This document shows, in pieces, positions 51,201 to 61,986 of a stretch of DNA of 64,000 nt (position 1 is its first letter; the number at the start of each line of letters is the position of its first letter). This stretch comes from Pelecanus crispus. Taxonomy: Eukaryota; Chordata; Aves; Pelecaniformes; Pelecanidae. A program made the position numbers and the translations under genes. The notes below the pieces were generated by a model, which was not told where the DNA came from, did no database searches, and worked only from the letters and a program-made list of their open reading frames with translations. The stretch lies in assembly GCF_030463565.1 (NCBI RefSeq), contig NC_134656.1:749001-813000 (forward strand). Reading direction: 5' to 3'.

Positions 51201-53504
51201 ACCAATCTGTCCTTGCAAATCACCTCAGGGCTTCTATGAGCAGCGAGCCCGGTGGTGGTGAACGCTCCCACACTCACCCCTTCCGCAGGTTGACATTGAA
51301 GCCACCGAGCAGGCTTTTGCAATCCTTAATAACAAACTTGAGGTCATTGGGGGTGTCTTGGGTCAGTGCGATATGTGTCGTGACGTTCGTTTCTACCGAG
51401 GATCCGCTCAGAAAGTGAAAAATACTGAAAAATAAGGAAGTGGCTTGGAGGATTATGGAGAAGACCAAAGCAACCCAGAAGAGAGGTATCTGTGGCTGAA
51501 TTGCAAACTTGGGCTCGGCTGGGACAATGTTTTAGTCTCAGGACTTCCATCAGGCTCCTGGTCCTGTTGGCAGATCATTGAAGCCCCAGCGTGCAAACAG
51601 GCACGGAGGGGTTTCCAGGATACTTCTGACTTCAGGCAGAGGAGGGACAAGTCGACATGAAGGAGCATGGAGTCTTCTTGGCACTTTGCTTCCAACACCT
51701 TGTCCAGAGGAGGATCTCTGCCTCCGCTGGCCACCACAGACTGAGACTGTGCCTTTGGAGTGAGGACAGCTGGAAATGTCCCCAAGGAGAGGCAGCAGCA
51801 CAGCAAGCACAGAGCTGTCCTCACCAGCCCTTGCTCAGCGTCTGGGGACGTTTCTCCAGCACCTGGGAACATCCTTGTCCTCCCCAGCACCCTCAGGCCC
51901 CCATGGCCTCGCTCTGCTGTCTTGCCCACCCGTCCTGCTCACCGTGGAAACTGCAGCACCAGCTTCGAGTACAGGTTCAGCATGAGCTCGCCCCCGCGAA
52001 GGACCTTCCATGACACTCGGACGTTCTCGAGGTTCAGCATCTTCAACCTGGGGGTCCACACCGAAGCAAACCCACTTTGAGATGGCAGAAGCAGCAAGAC
52101 CAGACCCTAGACAGTCCCATCTCTACCTGTTCATCATTTGACCTGTTAGCTATGTGGATATTCCCAGTTAAACGCGTAGGTGGGGAAGACCCAGCCCCGG
52201 CTCCAAGAGCCAAGTTCAAGGCAGGGTCAGGTTGCTCAGGGCTGTGTCCCACTGAGTCTCAACTACCTCCAAGGGTGGAGATTCCCCCACCTCTCGGGGT
52301 GCCCATCGCAATGTCACATCACGCCCATGGGGAAGATTTTCCTATCTCTGGTTGGAATTCCCCCTGTCGTAGCTCCTCATGTGAGCTGCGAGCCCAGGAC
52401 TGGTGGTTTGTATAACCGGGAGGATCTGGTCTCCTGGAGCACCCCTTTAGGGGAACCTCTCCTTTGAACATTATTTGTTACGCTGCAGCGAGCAACACCA
52501 CTGTGCTTCTGCGCTGACTTACCAGGCGAAGCGTGTTGACTTGTGATGGACTCCATCACCCAGCAGTCCTCCTTCACCCAGCAGTCCTCCTCCACCCGGA
52601 AGACTATTGATACCAAGTAGACTTCCATTGCCCAAGACACCTCCTTTTCCGAGCAGCCCTGTGCCAAGCAGACCTTTCTGTCCAAGAAGGCTTTTATTGC
52701 CAAGGAGGCCATTGCCAAGGAGGCCATTGCCAAGGCCTTCCCCACCAAGGAGGCCTGTGCTGAGCAGACCACTGCTGCCAGGTGGTCCTCCTGCAATAGT
52801 CAGACATCCATTACTGTTCTGGTTTTCATTGCCAAGAAGCCCTCCTATCCCAAGCACACGCACATCAAGTAGACGTTCCTCACCTAGGAGGCCTGTGCCA
52901 AGGATCCCAGATCTGCTGGATTCATTTCCTGCACCAAGGGGACCTCCACTTTCTTCTCCACTTGGGCTTCCTCCGCCAAGGAGGCCAGTACCAAGTAGCC
53001 CACCTTCACCAAGAAGGCCTGTGCCAAGCAATCCATCTTTTCTGCTGATGAGACCTTCACTGCCGAGAAGACCAGTACCAAGCAGACCTGCACCAAGGAA
53101 GTCCCAGTTACCAGTCAGACTTCCACTGTTGGAAAGATTTCATTGACAAAAAAAGTTGCTTCAGCTACGTTAGGTTGACCTGCTCATGAGGTTTCACAGG
53201 GACCTCTGAGCATCCTTGCACAAAGTTGGGTTCCCCATGGAGCTGAGCCTGCCAGGAGGCAGGTCCCTGACGAGCAGAGGGACGCTCCACAAGGACACAC
53301 CGGGACTGAGGAGCAGGACACACGGGGACTGAGGCGGGAGCAGCCACCTGTGCCATGACACTCCCCTCAGAAACATGGAAAACATCTGAGCTCACCGTCT
53401 TTGGGTTGCGCTGGGCTCAGCCCAAGGATACTGCCCAAGCTGAGGACGCCCTGGGAGGGGGGAAGGAGGCCCCCAAGGAGGACGAGACACCAGAAAGGCA
53501 GCAT
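48203..53504 (-). CDS. BPIFB-type secreted BPI-fold protein with a large Gly/Leu-rich repeat region
   Basis: Minus-strand exons: 53396-53504, 52523-53087, 51943-52047, 51278-51424, 50489-50552, 49893-49953, 49120-49211, 48976-49018, and probably 48203-48234. About 405 residues. Residues 1-19 (MLPFWCLVLLGGLLPPSQG) are a signal peptide. Residues 37-224 are a repeat of GLLGTGLLGEGG type, comparable to but much longer than the GGLLG repeats of human BPIFB3/BPIFB4 and BPIFA1. Residues 225-390 are one BPI1 domain with LMLNLYSKLVLQ, an NVT site, C295 (KDCKSLLGG), C332 (LCPLVNIW) for the family disulfide, and LPVTSEQVVELDLQ. Exon phases from exon 1 to exon 7 equal those of BPI, and exons of 64 and 92 nt match exactly. 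The repeat-exon acceptor (GTGCAG at 53088-53090) was chosen by phase; another AG lies at 53126. The last exon is the least certain: it gives TTGIDSSSIP then a stop. No second BPI domain was found downstream. Likely a bird BPIFB3/BPIFB4 or ovocalyxin-36-type gene; exact orthology is unresolved. Confidence 0.8.
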
Positions 53505-53704
53505 CTCTGGTCCCAGCACCTGTGGAGAGACCCACATCAGCCCAAGCACCAGCCCCACCGTGTGGGAATCAGCAGCCTGGGCAGCGGTCCAGGTCTCCAT
53601 CCTTCATGTGCGCTGCCCCGGGGTCCCCGTGGACATGCAGCCAGCAGGCACCATCCCCAAGGGACCAGCCCAGACCCACAGCACCCTTTTCCCACCCAGA
53701 AAGG

Positions 53705-54286
53705 TACCCTGGTTTTGGCTGGGATAGAGTTAATTTTCTTCCCAGTAGCAGGCACAGTGCTGTGGTTTGGATTTAGGATGAGAAGAATGCTGATTACACC
53801 CTGATGGTTTAGTTGTTGCTTAGCACTGCTTATGCCAGTCAAGGACTTTCCAGCTTCCCATGCTCTGCCAGGGGCACAAGAAGCTGGGAGGGGGCACAGC
53901 CAGAAGAGCTGACCCCAACTGCCCCAAGGGCCATTCCATACCATACGGCATCATGGGCAGTATGGAAACTGGGGGGGTTGGTGGGGGGCAGCGGTCGCTG
54001 CTCGGGGACGGGCTGGGCATCGGTTGGAGGGTGGTGAGCTGTTGCATCACTTGTTTTTCCTGGGGTTTTTTCCTCTTCTTGTTGTTTTCCTTTTCACCTT
54101 TTTTTAAAAAATTATTATTATTAATTGTTGTTGTTATTATTATTATTTCAATTATTAAACTGTTCTTATCTCAACCCACGAGTTTTCTTACTTTTACCCT
54201 TCTGATTCTCTCCCCCATCCCACCGGGGGGAGGGTGATCGGGCGGCCGCGTGGCGCTTGGTTGCTGGCTGGGGTTAAGCCACGACA
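53705..54286 (-). mobile_element. Solo LTR of an avian endogenous retrovirus, minus orientation
   Basis: About 582 bp. On the minus strand it starts TGTCGTGGCTTAACCCC and ends near the CCAAAACCAGG end typical of a widespread avian LTR. It is flanked by a perfect 5-bp target duplication, AAAGG at 53700-53704 and 54287-54291. Five-bp duplications point to a class III (ERVL-like) family. Only the LTR remains, so it arose by recombination between two LTRs. It is related to the LTR at 61115-61671 but diverged, suggesting moderate age. It lies in sense orientation about 200 bp upstream of the BPIFB-like start codon. Confidence 0.93.
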
Positions 54287-54291
54287 AAAGG

Positions 54292-57079
54292 CCAGACTGC
54301 TTCTGGTTATCGGGGAGCAGCGGGAGCACGGTGACGTGCTCCTCCAGACTCACTGACATCTCCATGCCCGGCTGGGTGACCCTGCTGCAGAGCTGGGTGT
54401 CTGATGCTGCAGGGGAGCTTGGAGGGAGAAAATGCCATTTTAAAGACAGCAAGAGGGATGGAGATGAGGCAGGAGGACCTTGTACTGAGCGAGACGGATG
54501 GCTTCCAGCCGCTCCGAAATGGCCATGAAAGAAGAACACTCAAAGGGGCGCAGCTGGATAAAAAATGGTGTGTGTCAAAGTCGTGTCCTTCTCCCCGCTA
54601 TGAAGAACACCTTGCATTATTAAAGCTCAAAGGGCAGCCAAAATCAGACTCACTTTTCCGTGGGTGGGTTGTTTGTTTTTCTCATCTTGCTCCATTCAGG
54701 CTATGAAAAGAGTCCACTTTCCCTGTATTTGATCTGTCTTAGAGACAGAAAGCACCTTCAAGGACTTTATGTTCCCGCATGAGCTGATCTTCTTGGGGTT
54801 GCAACCAACATTGTGGAGTGTTTGTTTATGCACAGAAAGGTATTTGCAAAGAAATGAAAAGGTATGTGCAAAGAAATGAAAAAAGGCACCCGCTGAAGCA
54901 CTGCCATAGGTCCCGGATTAAGGGAGCAGCCGCCTGCGCAGCCCTTCCAAGGGACAGGGAAGAGACAAGCTGGGCCGTCAAGGGAAGAGCTGTCCCTTCC
55001 AAGGGAAGAGACAAGCTGGGCCGTCAAGGGAAGAGCTGTCCCTTCCAAGGGACAGGGAAGAGACAAGCTGGGCCGTCAAGGGAAGAGCTGTCCCTTCCAA
55101 GGGAAGAGACAAGCTGGGCCAGACACGCCAGCTTGTCTCTGCCGAGAAAAACAATGAACGGGCTGCAGATTTGAGGCTCAGCACTGAGAAGTAACATTAT
55201 TTAGGCCAGATTGAAGAACTCCTTTATCTGTTCCAGATACTTAAAAAAAGAAAAAAAAATCCCTCTATGACAGTTCTTGGCACAATTAAATTAGACTTTA
55301 ATTCACTAGACTGTCTTTTACATTTTCTCTTTGATCAGCATGTAATGATGCACAGCTCCTGTAGCTGTGATTATTGAACAGGAGAGAAAGACAGAGGCTT
55401 GAGCAGCTTCCACTGAAAATCGTGTCAAATAAAATCAGTGGGATTTGTTGGAGGGTCTCTGCAAGATGTGCGTAGCATTTGTAAAAGGACGCCAAAATGG
55501 GTTTCGGGTCTTTTAGAAGAGCTCTTAGAGAGAATACGTGACAAAGTAGACAACTGTCTCTGCAGTTATTAACGATATCTGTCGGGTTGGTACCTCCTTG
55601 GTCACACACATTTAAGCCAGCTGAACATCTTGTACATGCAAAACGCATGCATGGCTTTGCAGATAAACACTTATTTTATACCAGCTGAGCTGAGATCTGA
55701 TAAGCTGAAAAATCATTCTGACTTCTGGTCACCAAGATCATGAAAAAAATCCTAGTAATTTCTGCTAGCTTAGTCATTATAACAAACTTAACAACAACAA
55801 AAATAAATGTGGAATTTGACAAGCAAGAGCTCTACTAGCTTTAAAAATTAATTTTCATAAATGATTAAATGCTGCTACAGAAATCAAAGGAAAACATCAT
55901 TAAAATTCTCGCTTTTAAAGCAGGGTTACACTTTGCTGTAGGTTGTGTAATGGAACGGGAGCTCCGTGGCCACGGTGCCTTCATGCCACTTACCTGGAGC
56001 CCTTTGATGTTGCGGCGCGGCTGCCCACGGCCTCTCGGCACCGGCTGGCAGGAGCGGCACTTAAATACCCGAACTGCAGGAACAAGGAAAGCCCAGGGAA
56101 GGATGGAGCGGGAACAGTTCCTCTTCGCTGGCTGTGAAGTGCGAACCCTGCACCAGCCTGGCCCCGAATGCCCGCGTAACAGCGTCGGACCGTGGCCGGC
56201 AGCACCCACCACGGGCGGTTCACCCCCTTCCCTCGGGCCGGGTGCGGTGCCCCCCGCCTCCCTCCTTGCCACCCCGCTCCTCGGGGCTTCTCCCCCCGCC
56301 CGCTCCGACTTTCCAGACCGCGCACGCCTGCGGCGGCTGCGGCGGCTCCGAGGGTCCGGCAAGGCAGCCCCCCGCAGCCCCCAGGCGCTGGGCAGGGGCT
56401 CGCGTCCCCGGGATGCTCTGGATCAGGTCCCACCCAGCCCAGCGCCGCGCGGCTCCTTGCAGGCGGCCCAGCGCGGCTGGCGTGGCCGTGGCCGGGATGC
56501 GGGCCGTGGCACAGGTGGCTGGTGCTGCTCACAGCTTCTCCGTGCCTCTCTCGCTTTGCTCTCCCAAAGCGGCCCAGAGCAGAGCCGGAGGGTGCCGGTG
56601 CCCGACAGCCCCCGCTGCAAACCCTCCCCGCTACGGCAGCAGCGGGGTCCAGCCCAGGGCAGCCCTCCCTGCCGAGGCAGAGCTGGAAAGCTGTGATCCC
56701 TCGCTCTCCTCCCTCCCCTTTCTGCATCGCCCAATTTCCATGGGACACGCAGACCCCAGGCCATCCCCTGAGCATCACGGTTCCTGTGAGACAGAGCAGA
56801 GCAGCCCGGGCGAAGGGCGATGCCACGGGGGCTGCGGATGCTCCCGGGCCCCCGGCTGAGCAGGGGTCCCAGGCGCTGCTTGGGGCAGCTCCTCTCCATC
56901 ATATTCAGCAGGGCACAAAGGTCTGAAGGCGGTGAGAGGTGAGCAATTACTGCCCAATGAGCTAATTATGTACAGAAACAGCACAAGGCTGATTAAAAAA
57001 AAGTTATCACATACCGAAGAGCGTGTGGATTTACAGCGTACCAGCTGCGCCGTGAAAACCGCCTGTCACCCAGAGGTAC
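54292..57079. other. Region between solo LTR and BPIFB remnant; no gene seen
   Basis: Contains the repeat at 54943-55120 and an AT-rich stretch at 55190-55930. On the minus strand 55998-56076 is a 79-nt segment framed by TTCCTGCAG and GTAAGTGG that looks like an exon, but its translation (CQPVPRGRGQP in one frame) does not resemble the expected BPIFB last exons. The GC-rich part 56200-56830 has only composition-driven open frames. Confidence 0.5.
54943..55120. repeat. Tandem repeat of alternating 46- and 52-bp units
   Basis: About three and a half units containing GGGAAGAGACAAGCTGGGCC followed by GTCAAGGGAAGAGCTGTCCC. Long units have an additional 6-bp insertion giving GGGACAGGGAAG; long and short units alternate, so the higher-order period is 98 bp. 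The last unit runs into an inverted match: AGAGACAAGCTGG is followed by CCAGCTTGTCTCT, forming a 13-bp hairpin stem with a short loop. Confidence 0.9.
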
Positions 57080-59936
57080 GCAGGAGATGGCTTGTGCCTC
57101 CAAGGAAGATCTTGGCAGTTTAAAGGAGGCTTGAGAGACAACAAATAGAAGAAAATGGGGAAAAAAATACAGAGGGGAAGGGAAAAGGAGCATGGAAGAT
57201 GACAGAAAAACCTGAGTCTGAGGGTGCAGGTGGTTTTCAGGGTGGGCTTTCACCCCAGGAGAAATTGGAGGCTTTAGAGCCTTAAATTAGCAAAAGTTTC
57301 ATTGCTTCAACTGGCACCTGAACTGTGGGAAAGAGCCCGTGCATAAGTGAACTGTGCAGTTCATGTGGAGTTCGCAGGCATCGATGGGTGAGGTACCCCA
57401 GCCATGCGGTACAACCGCTCAGACCCCGGCTCGCGGGCCAGGGGAGCTCACCGTGCCCCCTGAGCGCTCCCAGCACAAAGCCCTGGTAAAGCCCAGGGCA
57501 GGCGATGGTGTGAGGGTTCCTCAAGATAACCAGGAGAGCCCACAGCTTCGGGTCCAGGCCCTGAAAAGAGGCTGACGTCTCTGGGTTTGCCGGCAGACAG
57601 CTCTCTGCCCACCCTGAGCTGGGTGTTCGGTGGGCACAGCTGGGGCTGGGCAACCGGGCAGGGGGCTGCACCCTCCCACCCGCCGGGGTCCCCAGCACTG
57701 CGGGGTCTCTCCTGAGCCCCTGGGGTTCACCGGAGCCAGCCACCCCTGCAGGCTTGAGCACCCGAGTTATTAAACCCAAGCACGAGAATGCAAAATACGC
57801 CCACGTTCTTCTGAGCATCCGCAAAAAAGTCCAAACCACAACGTTTGGAGACAAACCCCCCCCCCCCCCCCGTGTTCCTTCTGTTCCAAGCAATGTAGGC
57901 GGGATACAGTTGCAAGGAAAAGACCAAGCTGCTGTTTTGCTGTGTTAGGTACAAAGAGAAATGCGGTGGAGCATCCTTCGGGCAGGCATTGCACGGTGGG
58001 GCCGGTTTGCATGGCTGACAGCCCTGAGTCCTCCCAAACGCAGAGCTAGGCAGCGCTCCCCGCTCCCCGCGCCGGCGGGGGTGTCCAGGTCCAGGGCACC
58101 CTGCTTCTGCAGGACAGACAGCACCGAGCTGAGGAAGTTCAGAGAGCTGGGAGGAGCTGGTGCTCGCCATTGGTGGCAGGGGCAGCGTGGGGACCCGTGG
58201 TGGTGTGGGCACAGTTTCTGGCTTTCCCGGCAGATAGTCCAGCAGGCCTCCTGCTGCTCGCCCGACGACAGTCTAGAGTTACAGGAGAAGGAAGCACAGG
58301 CCAAGTTTGCAATATTTGCTGTTACAGTTAACTGCATATTCCTCCAGTGTGAAATTGCTGCATGCATGGCCATGCCAAGTCAGGCCCTGTGACACTTCCT
58401 CCTCCAGAAGTTCGTGAAATGCAAACCCCGCTGTGCTCTCCCATGACGGCGGCAGCAGCGAGAGCAGGGCACCGAGCCAGGACCAACTCAAGCTTTTCAC
58501 AGTGACCTCGGAGCCCCGCTGCTCAGGTGTAGGTAGCCCCAGGGACGGCCCGAGGAGACCTTCTCGAACCCAGGTGAAATAGCACAACCCTTGTACGTAG
58601 ATGGGAGAAGATGCAGGACGTAAGCCTACCTCGAGGAACCAGCCGGTTACCGGGGAAGGCTGGACACGGCATCCTGGGTACTGCCCAGCAAAGCCAGGGG
58701 CACCAGTGCTGGGGGCAGAGGAAGGCACTCAGCGGTTCCCCGCTGGGCTCAGGTGCAAACACCCCCTCTCCTGCCTGGCAGCTTTCTTTTTTCCCTGGCT
58801 TGCAGGTGGACTCAGGGCAGCCACTTGGCTCCGGCTCCGAGTGCTCCGTGCCGAGCCGTAATGCCGCGGGAGACGTCGTTTCCCTAACGAGCGGCGCATG
58901 CCACTGCTGCAGATGGAGGGGACAGCTCACCCCATCGCTGCCACCCTTGTGCACCCAGGGGTCCTTCTGTCGTGACTAGAGACGGAGAAAGGGGAGGTGT
59001 GGGGAGGGGACAGCATCGCTCCGGGCACGCTGGGGCCACAGGGTCTGGGCAGGGAGCTGCCGGGGGTCACCGCTCCCTGCGCGGGGCGGACCTGGGGTCT
59101 GTGGGGTGAAGCGGGGGGCTTTGCTCTTCCTGCCTGGGGTGCAGCAGGGGAGAGAGTGTCACAGTCCTCGCACGGCCAGAGCGAAGGTGACACAAGGGGG
59201 AAGGCAGGAACGGTGTGGGACCCACCAAGTACTTACAGTTCGCAAGACCCAGCTGGTCGCTGGCAATTCCCAGGGCAATGTCGACCACCGGGCAGGGCTG
59301 CACGAGTCAGGGTGGGATGGTGAGCGACCCACGCTCCGAGCCGGACAAGGACACGCAGCCCAGCTCGGCTCTGCCGCGCTTTCCCTGGGAAGGGGAGCAC
59401 CGGCGGGGGGGATGGCAGTCCCCCCCGGTGACTCCGCGGTGCTGCTGAGGCTGCACGAGCTCCGGGGCTGGCCCTGGGCACCTTGCCCTTCGCCAGAGAA
59501 GCGGGGTTAGGACTGGGTCCCAGGAGCCCACATGGGATGGCTGGAGAGACCCTGGGGCTTTCAGGAGGGAGGAGAGAGGCAATTAGCCCATAACACGGTC
59601 CAGAGCATCGTTAGACACTTCCAGGCACTTGGGCAGACCTGCGCCGGGCTTGCTGACCTTGCATGTGGAAGGAGGGAGCAGCTTCCCCCAAGCAGATGGA
59701 GCCATGGCATGCGTCCCCTGCTAATCCCAAACCGCGGGGCGGGTGGGTGGATGCAGCAGCCCTGGGACAGTGGCCGTGCTCCCGCGCTGGGGCAGGAGCG
59801 ATGCCGCGGGGAGCTGCACTGCAGCTTTTCGGATTTGTTGCTCATTTCTGGGGTGGAGGTTTTTTTCCAATTTACCAGATTAGGAAGAAGGCTGTTCAGG
59901 ACACTTGCCAATAAATTACCCACAACTGGGAGCAGG
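57080..59936 (-). pseudogene. Incomplete, probably decayed BPIFB paralogue
   Basis: Pieces on the minus strand match successive BPIFB exons in order. Segment 59876-59936 (61 nt, VVGNLLASVLNSLLPNL) equals BPI exon 5 and has correct phase. Segment 59237-59297 (61 nt, CPVVDIALGIASDQLGLAN) equals exon 6, close to human CPIVDVVLGLVNDQLGLV as I recall it. Near 58070-58210, LNFLSSVLSVLQKQGALDLD matches exon 8, but the preceding LPPMASTSSSQL is in another frame and no donor follows. Segment 57452-57560 (LVILRNPHTIACPG) resembles exon 10, and 57080-57129 (KLPRSSLEAQA) weakly resembles exon 12. No signal-peptide exon, exon 2-4 or exon 7 equivalents were found. The mixture of intact exons and a frame break favours a pseudogene; a functional gene with diverged exons I failed to see is the alternative. 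It is not a repeat of the 48-53 kb gene, because it retains C-terminal-domain pieces that gene lacks. Confidence 0.5.
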
Positions 59937-61114
59937 CTGTGGAAAAATAAAGGAGCATCATGAAAAAAACCTGCTGCAAAATAAATGGGTCTCGTTAAAC
60001 AATTCCCTGTGAATAGCGTGGAGAGCAGACCTCCCGGAGCAAGGCAATTGCAGCAGCAGAGTGCATCATGTACGCTTGGATTTTGCATGAGATAAGAGTA
60101 ATTTGCATCCCAGCATAGCCAGTGGGAAATCTGTTGCTGCCTTTTATCTACCAGCGCATAGTCGCCTTAAATGAGCAGAAACAACCTCAGCCCAAGTGGT
60201 TTCTATGATTTACATTTCACGTGCTTATGTCTTAGAAGACCCGGTGCAATGTCAGTTAAAATGGCCCGCGAGTGCGGCACACGGGACAGAACCGTCCCTC
60301 CGGGACCGCTGTGGGGGCCGTGCAGCCCCCTGCGACAACGCCCATTTGCTGCGGCTGCGCAAGGAGCACGCAGAGACCACCGCCGCCAGCAGCCCTTTGC
60401 TCAGCTCCGTGGCACGGCCCGCGAGCGACCGTCACCCGCAGGGACCTGCAGGATTATGTGGGCAACCGAGGTGCCGTGTGGCTTGCACCTCCTGAGCGGT
60501 GGCTCACGGCTCCCAAGAGGTGCGTGCTGCCGGGAGGAGCGACCCCCCCACGAGCAACGTCTCTCTCCTTTAAGGAGCCTGGCCAGCTGAAATTTTAACT
60601 AGAAAAATGACTCCAGGCTCAGTTCGGAGGGGGAGGCTTGCACGCAAGCCTCATGCTCTTCCCCTTCCGTGTGCAATTCCCTCCCCTTCCCCAGCTGACT
60701 GGGCTGTGCTGGTACCACGGCGTCAACCCCAAGGACCACCGCTGGTTCCTGTCTCCCAGGGTCCCGCTAGAGGAGGCGGAGTGACGCGCCATCGCTTAGA
60801 ACACCTTTACCGAGCCTGAGGATGGCATCTTTTGGCTTGCTTAGCGACGGCGTCAGCAGGGCATACAGGAGGCAATGGCCAGAGCCGGTGGCAAGGTGTC
60901 TTCTGCTCGGCCGGGAGCACTGTGGGTGCTGGCAGGACCTGGGGAAGTACAACGGGAAAAGAGTGGGAACAGGCTGGGTGATCCCCTGGAGACGAAGGGG
61001 AGTCAGGTATTTTGAGCCGCGTGAAAATTTTTCAGTGAGCAGAAAACATGAGCTTTAGGAGGACCAAAACTGTTCACGAGTTGGAGCCACATTCAGCAAA
61101 CAGATCTGGGCACA
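59937..61114. other. Intergenic; no gene seen
   Basis: No BPIFB N-terminal exon was recognisable here on the minus strand, although this is where the missing exons of the 57-60 kb remnant would be expected. No repeat or RNA gene was recognised. Confidence 0.45.
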
Positions 61115-61671
61115 TGTCGGGGTTCAGCCCCAGGCAGCGGCTCAGCACCACGCAGCCATCGCTCACTGCCCCTGCCCCGGTGGGATGGGGGAGAGAATCG
61201 GAGGAGTGAGAGTGAGAAACACTCCTGGGCTGAGATAAGAACAGTTTCATAATTGAAATAAAGTAAAATAATAATAATAACAATATAATAATAATAGTAA
61301 TAATAATATCCAAAGCAAGTGATGCCCAATGCAATTGCTCCCCACCCGCCGACCGATGCCCAGCCAGTTCCCAGCAGCGATCGCTGCTCCCCGGCCAACC
61401 CCCCCAGTTTCCATACTGCCCATGACGCCGTATGGTATGGAACGGCCCTTGGGGCAGTTGGGATCAACTGTTCTGGCTGTGCCCCCTCCCAGCTCCTTGT
61501 GCCCCTGGCAGAGCATGGGAAGCTGCAAAGTCCTTGCCTGGCATAAGCAGCACTGAGCAACAACTAAACCATCAGGGTGTAATCAGCATTCTGCTCATCC
61601 TAAATCCAAACCACAGCACTGTGCCTGCTACTGGGAAGAAAATTAACTCTGTCCCAGCTGAAGCCAGGACA
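61115..61671 (+). mobile_element. Solo LTR of an avian endogenous retrovirus, plus orientation
   Basis: About 557 bp, starting TGTCGGGGTTCAGCCCC and ending GAAGCCAGGACA, with a perfect 5-bp target duplication GCACA at 61110-61114 and 61672-61676. The family is the same as, or close to, that of the LTR at 53705-54286, in opposite orientation. It contains a simple (AAT)n/(ATA)n stretch around 61256-61310 next to an internal AATAAA. No internal retroviral sequence remains. The 5-bp duplication suggests an ERVL-like family. Confidence 0.95.
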
Positions 61672-61986
61672 GCACACAAAAAGGGGGCGAAGAGGGAGGG
61701 CGTCCGCACGCACATCTGCGGGGCGTTTGTCAAGCCGGCTTCTGCGCAACCCCAGCACCTGTTTGCTTATTGCTGTTCACGGGCACCCCGGGCACCCTGC
61801 TCCTTTCCACCCCTGGTCACCATGACATAATTTTGAACTTACAGTATGAAATCGTTACTCATAACCTATAGACTACACTGAGATCCCCTCGCTAATAACC
61901 GTCCCGTGAGCGGGCACGCAAATTAATGCTGCAGTTATACAAGCAACTCCCATTTGGAACAAAGCCTTTCTTTTTCAAATGGCATG

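Noticed and set aside
53125-53164. Alternative acceptor at 53126 starting the repeat exon 38 bp earlier
   Set aside because: It would need two carried bases from exon 1, but the signal-peptide exon carries one; the acceptor at 53088 fits and matches BPI phases.
55998-56076. Exon-like 79-nt segment on the minus strand between a good acceptor and a good donor
   Set aside because: The translation does not match the BPIFB exon 14 pattern and the phase is not supported by neighbours; chance splice consensus is likely.
60680-60780. Plus-strand frame containing CWYHGVNPKDHRWFLSPR
   Set aside because: It looks superficially protein-like but ends soon after, has no conserved family that I recognise, and no adjoining exons.
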